A stretch of 64,000 nucleotides of DNA from Fontisphaera persica. Its GTDB lineage: Bacteria; Verrucomicrobiota; Verrucomicrobiia; Limisphaerales; Fontisphaeraceae. The DNA lies in contig NZ_CP116615.1 of the NCBI RefSeq assembly GCF_024832785.1, forward strand, positions 124,001 through 188,000, read 5' to 3'. Each line of letters begins with the position of its first letter. The stretch's first letter is position 1. The notes beneath the pieces are model-generated. The model searched no databases. It saw only the letters and a list, made by a program, of their open reading frames with translations, and was not told where the DNA came from. A program made the translations under genes and the position numbers. Positions 16,348 to 26,211 of the stretch are shown here, piece after piece.

Positions 16348-18282
16348 TCATTCCTGCTGAGCCACGGCAGCTTCTCCGCGCTGGTTTTGGAAGGGCACAC
16401 TATGGACAATTTCCAAGACCAGCGCAGAGAATTTGTGGCCGCGGCGGGGGAGGTTGGCGGTGATTTTGTCAACGGCGCAGCGGTCATAATACTCCAGCCC
16501 GCGGCCGAGGGCGTAGGTGAGCATTTTTTCGCTGAGGCAGCGCAGGAAATCCTGCTTTTTCTTCTTGCGCAGAATCGCGCGCAATTCCACGGAATTTTTG
16601 AACGCCTCCCCGCTGGTCAACTGGCCGGCGGTGTCGAGGGGGGCCTGGCCGTCGCGGGTGCGCAAGCCGCCGATGGCGTTGAAATTTTCCAGCCCAAAGC
16701 CGATGGGGTCCATGCGCGCGTGGCAGGAAGAACAGAGAGGGTCGGCGCGGTGCTGCTCCAGGCGCTGGCGCAAGGTGCCATGCAGCTCGCCGTGCTCCGG
16801 CAGTTCAGGCACATTGGGCGGGGGTGGGGGAGGTGGGGCGCCCAGCAGGTTGTCTAACACCCACTTGCCCCGTTTAACCGGCGAAGTGCGCGTGGGGTTG
16901 GAGGTGAGGGTCAGGATGCTGGCCTGGGTGAGCAGGCCGCCGCGGGGGGTGCCTTTGAGCGACACTTTGCGGAATTCCGGCCCGGTAACTCCTTTAAGGC
17001 CGTAATGTTTGGCAAGCGTCTCGTTGACAAAGGTGTAATCTGCATCCAGAAACTCCAATACACTGCGGTCTTCGCGCAAAATGGCCCGAAAGAAGGACGA
17101 AGTTTCCATCAGCATGGCGGCCCGCAAATCGTCCGAAAATTCCGGAAAAGTGGCGGGGTCCGGGGTAATTTGGGCCAGCCGACGCAGCTCGAGCCATTGC
17201 TCGGCAAAATTGGCCACCAGGGCGTCGGCCTTGGGGTCTTGCAACATGCGGCGCACCTGGGCCTCCAGGTTTTTACGCAGCGTGCCGCGCTCGGCTTCGG
17301 CAAACAGGGTGTCATCCGGCATGCTGCTCCACAAGAAATAAGAGAGGCGGACGGCGAGGGCGTGTTCATTGAGGGGCACCGCGCGGCTGGGGCTTGCCGG
17401 GGTGGTGGCGGGTGGTTCTCCCCGGAAGAGAAAATGGGGTGAGACGAGGATGGCCTTGAACGCGCTGCGCAAACTTTCAGCGAGTGAGTCGCCGGCTTCC
17501 TGATTGCGTTTCAGCAGCAGGACCAGGTGCTCAACTTCGGTTTGGGTGACCGGACGGCGGTAAGCGCGGCGGGCGAAATGCCGCAACGTTTCTCGGGCCC
17601 CGGCCAGCGAATCGGGTGCTTGCAGGGCGGGCAGGACATAACGGCGCTGGAACCACGTGGGCGGGGCGTTGGTGGCCGCGGAAGCGGCCGGCCACGCAGC
17701 TTCCAGAGCGCGTTCGGCGGCGGCCAGGTACTTTTCCATGAGGGTGGGAGAGAGAAACAGGACGTCGCCGATGTTGTCGAAACCGTAGCCGATATCGTCC
17801 GCCGGGAAATCGTCGGCGGGTCGTACCTGGACGCCGAGGAGGTCGCGGATGGTATTGTTGTATTCCACCCGGTTGAGGCGGCGAAGGGTAACACGGCCGG
17901 GATCGGGATTGTTGCAATCGCATTGAAACACCACGGATTCAATCCACTGAATCATTTTTTCGCGCTCGGCTTCGGTGGGTTTGGGTTTGCCGGCGGGGGG
18001 CATTTCCTGGGTTTGGACCTGTTTGAGGATGTTCTGGAAGAGTTTGCGCTCGCGGACGGCATCGGCATCGGACTTAAACAGCCGCAAATCCAGGTCGGCC
18101 TTGGCTTTTTCGCCGTGGCAATCGTAACAGTATTTGGCGAACAGCGGCTGGATGTCCTTGGGATAATCCGGGGCGGCGGGTTGGTTGTTTTTGCCTTTGA
18201 GAAAATCCAACAGGCCGGCATAGGCCGCCACGGCCATTAACAACAAGAGGGCGATGAGCGCCGCCAGGCGTTTTGCAGGCAT
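16348..18282 (-). CDS. Planctomycete-type multi-domain cytochrome (DUF1587/1595/1592/1588/1585)
   Basis: 644 residues with an N-terminal signal/membrane segment. A c-type heme motif CYDCH lies at residues 52-56 (YCYDCHGEKAKADLDLRLF) and a second CSSCH lies towards the C-terminus (CSSCHARMDPIGFGLENFNA). Between them are the conserved blocks RLNRVEYNNTIRDLLGV, FDNIGDVLFLSPTLMEKYL, RLSYFLWSSMPDDTLF, and RGGLLTQASILTLTSNPTRTSPVKRG. This domain string defines the large cytochromes of Planctomycetes/Verrucomicrobia that accompany DUF1552 proteins. Activity is unknown; electron transfer in the periplasm is likely. Confidence 0.9.
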   Translation of the reverse strand: MPAKRLAALIALLLLMAVAAYAGLLDFLKGKNNQPAAPDYPKDIQPLFAKYCYDCHGEKAKADLDLRLFKSDADAVRERKLFQNILKQVQTQEMPPAGKPKPTEAEREKMIQWIESVVFQCDCNNPDPGRVTLRRLNRVEYNNTIRDLLGVQVRPADDFPADDIGYGFDNIGDVLFLSPTLMEKYLAAAERALEAAWPAASAATNAPPTWFQRRYVLPALQAPDSLAGARETLRHFARRAYRRPVTQTEVEHLVLLLKRNQEAGDSLAESLRSAFKAILVSPHFLFRGEPPATTPASPSRAVPLNEHALAVRLSYFLWSSMPDDTLFAEAERGTLRKNLEAQVRRMLQDPKADALVANFAEQWLELRRLAQITPDPATFPEFSDDLRAAMLMETSSFFRAILREDRSVLEFLDADYTFVNETLAKHYGLKGVTGPEFRKVSLKGTPRGGLLTQASILTLTSNPTRTSPVKRGKWVLDNLLGAPPPPPPPNVPELPEHGELHGTLRQRLEQHRADPLCSSCHARMDPIGFGLENFNAIGGLRTRDGQAPLDTAGQLTSGEAFKNSVELRAILRKKKKQDFLRCLSEKMLTYALGRGLEYYDRCAVDKITANLPRRGHKFSALVLEIVHSVPFQNQRGEAAVAQQE

Positions 18283-18361
18283 AGACTTTACGCTGCCAAT
18301 ATAGCCTGCAATCCGCCGCCCACAAATGGGATTGGTGGTCGGCGGGGGGACGGCTGCCCGC

Positions 18362-19957
18362 TTAACTTTTTACCTCGTAATTTTCATTTCCCTCCACCAC
18401 CGCGCTGGCTTGATTGAGGATGATGCCGGGTTTGGGGCCGAGATGGCGGTTGCCCTTGATGACATTGCCTGCGGCTGGCGCGCCGGCAAGGCGAATGCCA
18501 TTGGAGCGGGTGATGTTGTTGACAATGACGACTCGCCGCACTGGAAACTCGCCGGCTTGTTTGTGGCGGGGAGCGGTGACGTAAATGTCTTGGATGTTGC
18601 CGGGGGTGGAGATGTCGTTGCCCTCGATATGCAGCCCCTCGACGGCGCCCACGTGAAAGAGGGAGAGGTAACTGTTGCCGCGGTTGTTGACCAGGCGGCT
18701 GTCGCGGATGATGGAGTTGCAATGGTCCTCGTGCATCAGACCTTCGCCATCGTTGATGAAGTATTTTTTATCCGAGCACCAGTTGCGGTACACTTCGTAA
18801 TCATTCGACTCCACCACCCAGCGCCAGCCGCGCATTTCCAGGGCGCGGTTGTCGTTGGTGGACGAGCCGTAGCTGGCATGGATGCCGGTGACCGTGGGGC
18901 GGAATTCGTCTTTGGCAAAGCGGATGATATTGCGGGCGCAGACCACGCCGTCGCCACTGAAGCCGATGGCGCAGCGACCGGTGTTATAGACGTAATTATC
19001 GCAAATTACCGTCCCTTTGCGGAAGCCCCAGGGATGGGTTTCCGGAGTGCCGTCGTCGCCGCTGCCGCCTGCGCCGCCGATGCAGTGGTGATTGACGTAG
19101 ATGCCGGGGCGGTTGTCGTAATCAAAGAGCACTGCAAAGAGCATCACCTGTTTTTTGCGGTCCAGCAGGGGGTACTCCTGCATCAGGAAATTGTCGTCCC
19201 CGCTTTTGGGAATCCGGTTGTTGGCCACCAGCGCATTTTCGGCGGCATGGACGCGGATGGCGGAGCGAAACTTGGCTGTGTAGCGCAGCCAGCCTGGTTG
19301 CGAGCCGTCGGGGGCGGGGATGCCCGGCTCGACGCCGGCCGCGTTGCGAATGAGGCAGCCGAAGACAAAGCGGTTGGAGCCGCAACGGTGGCCTTCGGCC
19401 TCGGCGAGGTTGACATAGCCGCGGTTGAGGCTGAGATGGACCACGCCGCAGTTGGCTGCGGTGGCAGGGTCTTCCAGGACGATGCCCTTGAAAGCGGTGG
19501 AGATGGGCGTGCCGTTGCCGGAAAAAAGGGGTTGGTAACGCGGAAATTCCAGCCGCGCCGGCGGCGCAAATTTTTCGTCATGGGCGCGGGTGGCGCCTTC
19601 CGGCGGCGCGCCGCGCAGGATGATGCCGTGGCGAAGGCGGATGTCGGCCTGGAAGCGATATTCGCCGGGGGGGAAGAAAATCACGCCGCCGCCCTGCTGG
19701 GCCAGGCGTGCCTGGGCGGCCTCGAGGCGGGCGTCCCAAAACTCACCCTGGCCGGGGATGCTGGTAATGTCGAGAAGACGGTCCCACGGGAGTTTGGCCG
19801 TCCAACTCAGGTTGAGATGGGCCAGGGGATTATGCGTTGGTGGCGCTGCCCAGCCACGCAGCATCAAGGCGCCGGTGGCGCTCGCGGCCAAGACCTGAAT
19901 GAAATGACGCCGGGAGGTTTGCACGTCAGCAGTCTGCCTCAAGGCAGTATTTTGCAA
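18362..19957 (-). CDS. Tat-exported right-handed beta-helix protein
   Basis: 531 residues. A Tat signal (SRRHFIQVLAASATGALML) starts near residue 15. The mature region has AQQGGGVIFFPPGEYRFQ, the usual opening of pectin-lyase-like parallel beta-helices, and many short N/G-rich rungs (NALVANNRIP, TVICDNYVYNTGR, VVCARNIIRF, LHIEGNDIST, GNVIKGNRHL). This fold is common in polysaccharide lyases and glycosidases. No catalytic triad could be assigned, so the substrate is unknown. Confidence 0.75.
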   Translation of the reverse strand: MQNTALRQTADVQTSRRHFIQVLAASATGALMLRGWAAPPTHNPLAHLNLSWTAKLPWDRLLDITSIPGQGEFWDARLEAAQARLAQQGGGVIFFPPGEYRFQADIRLRHGIILRGAPPEGATRAHDEKFAPPARLEFPRYQPLFSGNGTPISTAFKGIVLEDPATAANCGVVHLSLNRGYVNLAEAEGHRCGSNRFVFGCLIRNAAGVEPGIPAPDGSQPGWLRYTAKFRSAIRVHAAENALVANNRIPKSGDDNFLMQEYPLLDRKKQVMLFAVLFDYDNRPGIYVNHHCIGGAGGSGDDGTPETHPWGFRKGTVICDNYVYNTGRCAIGFSGDGVVCARNIIRFAKDEFRPTVTGIHASYGSSTNDNRALEMRGWRWVVESNDYEVYRNWCSDKKYFINDGEGLMHEDHCNSIIRDSRLVNNRGNSYLSLFHVGAVEGLHIEGNDISTPGNIQDIYVTAPRHKQAGEFPVRRVVIVNNITRSNGIRLAGAPAAGNVIKGNRHLGPKPGIILNQASAVVEGNENYEVKS

Positions 19958-20065
19958 AAGAAATAATTTGGGGTGGGCTGACCTTGCGAGTAATCAACAG
20001 CCGAATGCTACAAGCCTGCCGTCGGGTGGATGGTGTCCAACGTGCACCACGTGGAGGCTGAAGGG

Positions 20066-20992
20066 TCAGCTCATGCGCGGCGGGATGATGGGCGGGGGTT
20101 GCCGCCACAGCGAAAGCGGCAGCAGATGGCGGCAGTGCGGGCAGGTGGCCGTTTCGTAATTGGTCATGCAGTGGGGACAAGTGCCGTCAGTGGCAAAGGT
20201 GTCAAAGGGACGCCCGCAGCGGGCGCACAGCCAGTAAGGTCCGGCGGGGGGCACGGTACCGCAGTCAGGGCAAATGTAATCCACGTGGCGGGGGGCGGCT
20301 TCCACTTTGGCCATCTGGCGGGCTTGAAGCAGAGCGCGCCAGCAGTTCAGCAGAATGAACACGCTCATGATGAAAAACCAGGCCGACCGCATATAGAGGG
20401 CCAGCAGAAAAAGGCCGAAAACACCGACAATGCCGATGGTGCTGGCCACCAGCAGCGCCCGCGCGCGGCCCAGGAGAAACCAGAGCAAAGCCCAGACAAT
20501 TTGCCCGCCGTCCAGCGGATAAACCGGCAGCAGGTTGAAGGCGAGCATGATGCCGTTGATGACAAACAGCACGGTGAGATAACGTCCCAAATCGGTGGTT
20601 TCGGAATGAAACCCGGCGGCGCTGGCCAGCAGCAGCATCCCACCCAGGAGCGGCAGCAAAACCACATTGACCAAAGGGCCGGCTGCGATGCTCCAGAGGG
20701 TGGCCCCCGGCCGTTGGGGCGGCTGCACAAATGCCACGCCGCCAAGGGGCCAGAGGACAATTTGCTCGGCATACCCTCCGGTTTGCCGGCAGGCCAGCGC
20801 GTGGCCGAATTCGTGCATGAGCACGATGGCAAACAGCGAAACGTATTCCAGCACGTTCCAGAGGGGGGAAGCATATTCGCCCAGGCGTGAGCTAATCATG
20901 TAAGCCGCCACCAGGAACCATGTCCAATGGAGGTACACCTGAATGCCCGCCAGTCGAAACAGCCTGAACGAACCTTGCTGCGTAGGCAACAT
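20066..20992 (-). CDS. Site-2 protease (M50) membrane metalloprotease with C-terminal zinc ribbons
   Basis: 308 residues. The zinc-binding HEFGH motif is at residues 60-64 inside a membrane segment (LFAIVLMHEFGHALACR), and the second family motif NLLPVYPLDGGQIVW follows about 110 residues later. The C-terminus adds cysteine pairs CPDC, CARC, CPHC and CPHC, i.e. two probable zinc ribbons absent from simple S2P proteins. The family cleaves transmembrane substrates such as anti-sigma factors. No substrate gene is adjacent. Confidence 0.88.
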   Translation of the reverse strand: MLPTQQGSFRLFRLAGIQVYLHWTWFLVAAYMISSRLGEYASPLWNVLEYVSLFAIVLMHEFGHALACRQTGGYAEQIVLWPLGGVAFVQPPQRPGATLWSIAAGPLVNVVLLPLLGGMLLLASAAGFHSETTDLGRYLTVLFVINGIMLAFNLLPVYPLDGGQIVWALLWFLLGRARALLVASTIGIVGVFGLFLLALYMRSAWFFIMSVFILLNCWRALLQARQMAKVEAAPRHVDYICPDCGTVPPAGPYWLCARCGRPFDTFATDGTCPHCMTNYETATCPHCRHLLPLSLWRQPPPIIPPRMS

Positions 20993-21132
20993 TTACCAGT
21001 CAACCTAACATCATCGCCTGCTCCTCACAAGTGCGGGAAAAGGCAGTCATGGTCGTTTTCCCCCGTTGGCAAGGTGAGGGGACTTCTTGTAAATCCTTTG
21101 GGAAAGCAAGACTTTCCCGGGCTTGGGGATCA

Positions 21133-22587
21133 TTACTCCTCCACTTTGCTGTGGGCCGGGAGCAACTCGGACTGACCGAGCCAGTAACATGCCAACGGGG
21201 CAGGGATTTTGAGAATGCGGGTTTTGGCGGGGGTGTCGTCCAGCGGCAACACACTGAAGTCATCCAAATCGCGCGTGACCACATAGCCCCGCGGAATGTT
21301 TTTCTGGGTGCAGAAAGCCACCAGCCCCTTGAGATCACCTGCGCCCGTATGTTGATGGCTGTATTTGACCTCGAAGGGCACTTGCCGTCCCTGCACCTCA
21401 GCCACAATGTCCACCTCTTCGTTTTTGCGTCCGCGCCAGTAGGAAAAGCCCACGCTGAACTCGTAGTAACGGGTGAACACGTGTTTGAAAAACGCCGTTT
21501 CGACTGCCCGGCTGACGGCGGCTGCATCCTGCAGCATGGCTTTTCCCTTGAGCAGCACGCTGGGAGCAATGGCTGCGTCGGCCAGATAAATCTTGTGCCG
21601 TGCTCGGAGAATCTCTTTGCCATAGCCGTGGGGCGGCAGGCGGTGAATTAAATGGGCTGATTCCAACAGGCCAAGGAAATTTTGCACGGTGGGTTTCTTG
21701 ACTTCGAGGTTTTGACAGAGGCTTGCCACGTCGAGCAGTCCGCCATCGTGCAGGCATAGATAGAGAAAGGTTTGCTCCAGTTCCAGCACCCGCCGCACGC
21801 CGAAGAGAGCCGTCATGTCTCGTTTTAGCACTTTATCCACAATGTCTTCCCGCAAAAGCTTCTGGGCCAGGTCCACACTGGACACCAGGGCGCATTGTGG
21901 AAAACCACCCCGCAGCAGGTACTCATGGAAATGGGCGGTCAGGGGCCGGGCCAGTTCGCTTACCCGGGCGAATTGGGCAGGCGTCCATTCAAAGAGTTTC
22001 AGCAGCGAGGCGATTTCCGGCAATTCGGGCACTGGTAGTTTTTTGATTTGCAGGTACTCAAAAAAGGATAGTGTGGCCAGTTTGATGGTATGCCACCGGC
22101 CCACGCCCGATTCCTGGCCATCCATCACCAGCGGCGCGGCTGAGCCGGTGACGACGATGCGCCGCCGTTTTTCGAAATCCACTTGGTGCTTCAGCCAAGT
22201 CTGCCAGTCACGGGCAAATTGAATTTCATCAAGGAGGAGATACTCCATACCTTCTGCCGGCGGTTCATATTCGCGCCAAAGTTTGACGATGTCATCCAGC
22301 CCGCCAAGTCTCAGCAGGGGATGATCATAGGTGGCATAAAGAATATTTTGTGGCGGCACGCCACTGGCTATCAGTGCCTCAACCGCTTGCAGCAACAGGG
22401 TGGTTTTACCCACCTGCCGGGCACCACTTAAGAGAATGGCTCGATGGACGGGAGGCGTACGTAGCCAGAAATCCAATTCCCGAAAGGCAGCCCTGCGCCA
22501 CTCGGGCAGGTCAGGGATGCGCTGTCTGAACCACCAAGGGTTATAGTGGCGCAAAACGGACATGACTTCCTGCGGAGAGGTAATCAT
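21133..22587 (-). CDS. AAA ATPase with DUF4143 domain
   Basis: 484 residues. Walker A is SGARQVGKTTLLLQ, Walker B is YLLLDEIQFARDWQ, and a sensor-like IVVTGSAAPLVMDG follows. The C-terminal DUF4143 part ends in VPFEVKYSHQHTGAGDLKGL, a nuclease-like FEVK motif, and YVVTRDLDDFSVLPLD. Such proteins are common and widely exchanged between genomes, with no clear role. It is a single gene with an AT-rich upstream region (22588-22877) unlike the surrounding DNA. Confidence 0.9.
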   Translation of the reverse strand: MITSPQEVMSVLRHYNPWWFRQRIPDLPEWRRAAFRELDFWLRTPPVHRAILLSGARQVGKTTLLLQAVEALIASGVPPQNILYATYDHPLLRLGGLDDIVKLWREYEPPAEGMEYLLLDEIQFARDWQTWLKHQVDFEKRRRIVVTGSAAPLVMDGQESGVGRWHTIKLATLSFFEYLQIKKLPVPELPEIASLLKLFEWTPAQFARVSELARPLTAHFHEYLLRGGFPQCALVSSVDLAQKLLREDIVDKVLKRDMTALFGVRRVLELEQTFLYLCLHDGGLLDVASLCQNLEVKKPTVQNFLGLLESAHLIHRLPPHGYGKEILRARHKIYLADAAIAPSVLLKGKAMLQDAAAVSRAVETAFFKHVFTRYYEFSVGFSYWRGRKNEEVDIVAEVQGRQVPFEVKYSHQHTGAGDLKGLVAFCTQKNIPRGYVVTRDLDDFSVLPLDDTPAKTRILKIPAPLACYWLGQSELLPAHSKVEE

Positions 22588-22877
22588 GGTTAAATTATCT
22601 AAAATTAATCAAATAAGTCAAGTATATTTTACTTAAAAGCGTCAATTAAGCAGTTATTTATGAAAAAAGGTCGTTTTGGATTGAATGAGAGTAGAAATGG
22701 AGTTTTTAGACCGCAACACCTAAGCATCCAATGGGTCAAGGTAATCTCGCTCCCTGCACCCTTTTAATTCATAAGCCAATGGTATTCAATTGGATATGAA
22801 TCTGGTCTGGTGGGGTGGTGAGAGTCGGTAGGGTAGAGCACATGGCTTAATGGACGCTTTCGTAAAGTGACGCTACT
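22588..22877. other. AT-rich intergenic region between divergent genes
   Basis: About 290 bp with no supported gene. The first 90 bp upstream of the DUF4143 gene are very AT-rich and could hold its promoter, but no convincing -35/-10 pair was picked. Nothing repeat-like or RNA-like was found. Confidence 0.5.
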
Positions 22878-23885
22878 ATGAGCGCTATGACCTCTGATAC
22901 CAAAACCGGTAAAGGGAATTCCTGCCCTGCGGCACCGTGTTGTGGAGCCCGGGTTGGGCCAGTTGTGGTGTTGGTTCTATTGGCCAGCCTGGGGGTTATT
23001 CTGTTTTATCAACCTGCGCCAGAGGCGCTTCCTGAGGTGGGGCGTTTTTTAGGGCGCCTCCATGTTTTGCTGCTGCATTTTCCGATTGCTTTGCTGGTGG
23101 TGGCGTTGTTGTTGGGTTTAAGCCATTGGCGGCCCATGACTTGTTGTCTGCCACTGACGCCTCCGGCCGTGGTGCTATGGCTTACCGGGGCCGGCGCGTT
23201 GAGCGCGTGGCTGGCCGCCGTGCTTGGCTGGCTGCTGGCGCACAGCGGGGGGTACGAGGGGCAGACGGTACAACGGCATTTTTACGCAGGGGTGGCCTGT
23301 GCGGCGGCGGCATTGATGGCATGGGGGCTGGCGCAGGGATGGGCGCGGCAGGTGGAGTGCCGATTGAGGTATGGGGCGACAGTGGCAGCCCTGGGGATCG
23401 CCAATTTGCTGGTGATTGTGGCGGGACACTTAGGGGGGACATTGACGCATGGCGAGCATTATTTGTGGGAGGCTGCGCCGGGGTGGGTGCGCCAACTGGC
23501 AGGGCACAAGCCAACCCCGCCCAAGCCGCAGGTGAGGGATTTGGCTGGGCAGCCGGTGTATGAGGCGGTGATTGCGCCGCTGCTCAAGCAATACTGTGTG
23601 GAGTGTCACCAGGCGGAGAAAGCCAAAGGGGGATTGCGACTGGATGCTTATGCCGAGACGCTGGAGGTGGTGCGCCCGGGCCAGCCGCGGGACAGCGAGC
23701 TGCTCAAGCGGGTGTTGTTGCCGCTGGAGGATGAGGACCACATGCCGCCACAAGGCAAACCGCAACCCAAGGCGGGCGAGGTGGCGGTGTTGGAATGGTG
23801 GATTGGGGCAGGCGCGCCGGAGAAAGCCACGGTGGGTTCGCTGAATCCTCCCCCTGTGGTGCTGCAGCAATTGGGCATGGAGTAA
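22878..23885 (+). CDS. DUF2231 membrane protein fused to a c-type cytochrome domain
   Basis: 335 residues. The first half has several membrane segments with the DUF2231 signature LHVLLLHFPIALLVVALLLG and later RHFYAGVACAAAALMAWG. The second half is a cytochrome domain of the planctomycete type: PLLKQYCVECHQAEKAKGGL with C240, C243 and H244 as heme ligands, and DEDHMPPQGKPQPKAGEVAV. It is likely an inner-membrane electron-transfer protein with the heme outside. Redox partners are not next to it. Confidence 0.82.
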   Translation: MSAMTSDTKTGKGNSCPAAPCCGARVGPVVVLVLLASLGVILFYQPAPEALPEVGRFLGRLHVLLLHFPIALLVVALLLGLSHWRPMTCCLPLTPPAVVLWLTGAGALSAWLAAVLGWLLAHSGGYEGQTVQRHFYAGVACAAAALMAWGLAQGWARQVECRLRYGATVAALGIANLLVIVAGHLGGTLTHGEHYLWEAAPGWVRQLAGHKPTPPKPQVRDLAGQPVYEAVIAPLLKQYCVECHQAEKAKGGLRLDAYAETLEVVRPGQPRDSELLKRVLLPLEDEDHMPPQGKPQPKAGEVAVLEWWIGAGAPEKATVGSLNPPPVVLQQLGME

Positions 23886-24014
23886 AAGGCATCGCTCTGG
23901 CCGCAGGTGGCCTGGGCAAGGCGCCGGAGTACTGCCGGGGCGGCGGGAGAAACAGCCAACTAAGCATTGACGCAAGGCAGGCCGCAGCATCAAACTGCTG
24001 CTGGTGTTGATGCG

Positions 24015-24605
24015 ATGACAACGGCAAATAAAGTCACCATTTTTCGCATCCTGTTGGTGCCGGCTTTTGTGGTGCAGTTGCTGTACTACTATGAGAGCGG
24101 CAATCCGCGGGATAGGGTGCTGGCGCTGGTTTTCTTTGCGGTGGCGGCGATTTTGGACGGGGTGGATGGATACATTGCGCGGCGGTACAATCAGAAAAGC
24201 CATTTAGGGACGGTGTTGGATCCACTGGCGGACAAGATGTTGTTGTTGTCGGGGATTTGTTTGTTGAGCTTGATCAAGGCGGACTGGCAGGACCGCATGC
24301 CGGTGTGGATTCCCACGTGGGTGACGGCCGTGGTGTTGAGCAAAGATGCGATTTTATTGGTGGGGATGGCGGTGGTGTATTACACGTGCGGGCGGGTGAA
24401 AATTGTGCCGCGCATGACGGGCAAGGTGGCCACGGCATTGCAGTTTTTGCTGGTGGTGTTGGTATTGTTGCAATGGCATGAGTTTGTATGGCATCTCTCG
24501 CTGGTCACGGCCATTTTGACGGGGGTTTCCGGTGTGCAGTACATCCGTGACGGGGTGAAGCAATTGAGCCAAAGCCCGTTGAGCCTGCCGGATCACCGGC
24601 TGTGA
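24015..24605 (+). CDS. pgsA: CDP-diacylglycerol-glycerol-3-phosphate 3-phosphatidyltransferase
   Basis: 196 residues from the ATG at 24015; 16 further codons are open upstream, but the family start is TTANKVTIFRILLVPAF. The CDP-alcohol phosphatidyltransferase motif is intact (DGVDGYIARR, then G-x3-D-x3-D in LGTVLDPLADKML), followed by hydrophobic segments. It makes phosphatidylglycerophosphate at the inner membrane. A related CDP-alcohol transferase cannot be fully excluded, but the N-terminus and order fit PgsA. Confidence 0.88.
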   Translation: MTTANKVTIFRILLVPAFVVQLLYYYESGNPRDRVLALVFFAVAAILDGVDGYIARRYNQKSHLGTVLDPLADKMLLLSGICLLSLIKADWQDRMPVWIPTWVTAVVLSKDAILLVGMAVVYYTCGRVKIVPRMTGKVATALQFLLVVLVLLQWHEFVWHLSLVTAILTGVSGVQYIRDGVKQLSQSPLSLPDHRL

Positions 24606-24854
24606 GGAGGCAACAAAGGGGGCTGCCGCCCACGGGAGACCGGTTCTCGCCGGGAGTTCGACGTGCCAGGAGCATGGAATGACGCGGCGTTTCGGCCTGT
24701 GCAAGGTCTTCATGGACTATAAACGTGCACCAATGATTTTGAGGAGTCCCTTGCCCGCAAAGCCCCGGTGGTATTATAAATTGTCCCCGTGCAATCCAGT
24801 TCTGTAACGGCGAGGGCCTCCGGCAGGCCTTTTTTCCTGGCCCGCAAGTGTCTG

Positions 24855-26153
24855 ATGCGTCTCTTTGCCTTCACCGCCGGACTCCAAAGTGGCTTGGTGG
24901 CCGTGGGGATGTTGCTGGGCAGTGCTGTGTGGGCCCAATGGCCGCAGTTCCGCGGCCCGACGGGCTTGGGATACACCACCGAGACCAACCTGCCGGTGAA
25001 ATGGGGCGGGCCGTCCAATGAGAATGTGCGATGGAAAAGCCCGCTGGTGGGGCAGGGTCATGCCAGTTCCATCGTCGAGAACGGATGCGTGATTGTCTGC
25101 ACGGCACATTGGCCGCCGGAGGTCACGGCGCGGGAGATGGTGATGCCGGAGCATCATGTGCTTTGTTACCGGGCGGAGGATGGGCAGTTGCTCTGGGATA
25201 CCCAGGTGCCTCCCGGCCCCTGGTTGCGCACGGATTTTCGCAGCGGCCCGGGAGGCGGTTATGCGGCGTCCACGCCGGCCACGGATGGGAAACTGATTTA
25301 TTGTGTGTTTGGCAGCTCGGTGATGGCGGCGCTGGATTACACCGGCAAAATCGTTTGGCGACAGGAGATTGTGCCCAGCACGTTTGACGTTACCGTCGGC
25401 AGCAGTCCAGTGCTGTACCGGGACACGGTGATTTTGTTGTGCGCCATGGCGAAAAGCGCGGATTCGCGGGTAGTGGCGCTGGACAAGGCCACAGGGAAAG
25501 TGAAATGGGAGCAGAAATTTCCCGACATGGGTTTTGGGCACAGCACGCCTGTGCTGGTGGAGGCGGGCGGCCAGACGCAGATGCTGGTATTGGCGTCTGG
25601 GGCGCAAATGCATGACCGGGCGCTGCGCAGTCTTAATCCGGCCAACGGCCAAACCTTGTGGTGGTGCCGGGGCAGCGGCGACGCCGCTTCGCCTGCTTTT
25701 GGGGCGGGCGTGATTTATTTTGACAGCGGTCGCGGTGGGATGGGCGTGGCGGTGGCGCCGGGGGGTACGGGCGATGTTTCCCAGACGCACATACGGTGGA
25801 CTGTGGCGCAGGTGCCTGAAGGCATTGGTTCGCCCATCATTGTGGGGAAACATGTTTATCGGCTGCATACGCCGGGGGTGCTGAAGTGTTGGGAGGTGGA
25901 CACCGGCCGGCAGGTGTATGCGGAGCGGCTGGAAGGTATTTCCACCACGTGGGCCAGTCCGATTGCCGATGCGCACGGCCGGCTGTACTACGCCAACGCG
26001 GGCAAGAGTTACGTGCTGCAGGCGGGGCCGGAGTTGCGGGTCTTGGCGGTGAATGATTTGCGGGATGGCAATCATGCCTCGCCAGCCGTGGCGGGGGGAC
26101 GGTTGTATTTGGTGGGATTGAAAAACGTGTACTGCGTGGGCGCCTCTCCCTGA
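24855..26153 (+). CDS. Exported PQQ-like (BamB-type) beta-propeller protein
   Basis: 432 residues from the ATG at 24855, chosen because it opens a signal peptide (MRLFAFTAGLQSGLVAVGML ending AVWAQ); a GTG at 24789 is also in frame. The mature chain begins WPQFRGPTGLG and has repeated propeller blades such as GKLIYCVFGSSVMAALDYTG, DSRVVALDKATGKVKWEQ, NPANGQTLWWCRG and GRLYLVGLKNVYCVG. This class is abundant in Planctomycetes and Verrucomicrobia. No metal or quinone site was recognised, so it is probably a binding scaffold. Confidence 0.85.
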   Translation: MRLFAFTAGLQSGLVAVGMLLGSAVWAQWPQFRGPTGLGYTTETNLPVKWGGPSNENVRWKSPLVGQGHASSIVENGCVIVCTAHWPPEVTAREMVMPEHHVLCYRAEDGQLLWDTQVPPGPWLRTDFRSGPGGGYAASTPATDGKLIYCVFGSSVMAALDYTGKIVWRQEIVPSTFDVTVGSSPVLYRDTVILLCAMAKSADSRVVALDKATGKVKWEQKFPDMGFGHSTPVLVEAGGQTQMLVLASGAQMHDRALRSLNPANGQTLWWCRGSGDAASPAFGAGVIYFDSGRGGMGVAVAPGGTGDVSQTHIRWTVAQVPEGIGSPIIVGKHVYRLHTPGVLKCWEVDTGRQVYAERLEGISTTWASPIADAHGRLYYANAGKSYVLQAGPELRVLAVNDLRDGNHASPAVAGGRLYLVGLKNVYCVGASP

Positions 26154-26211
26154 ACAGGCGGGGGCGTTTTTTGTGAGCGGAAGTGAAACCTGCAACCTGT
26201 GGTTTAAGGAT

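Noticed and set aside
18313-18345. Possible terminator hairpin CCGCCG...CGGCGG upstream of the DUF1592 gene.
   Set aside because: Loop of 21 bases and no U-run; too weak to call.
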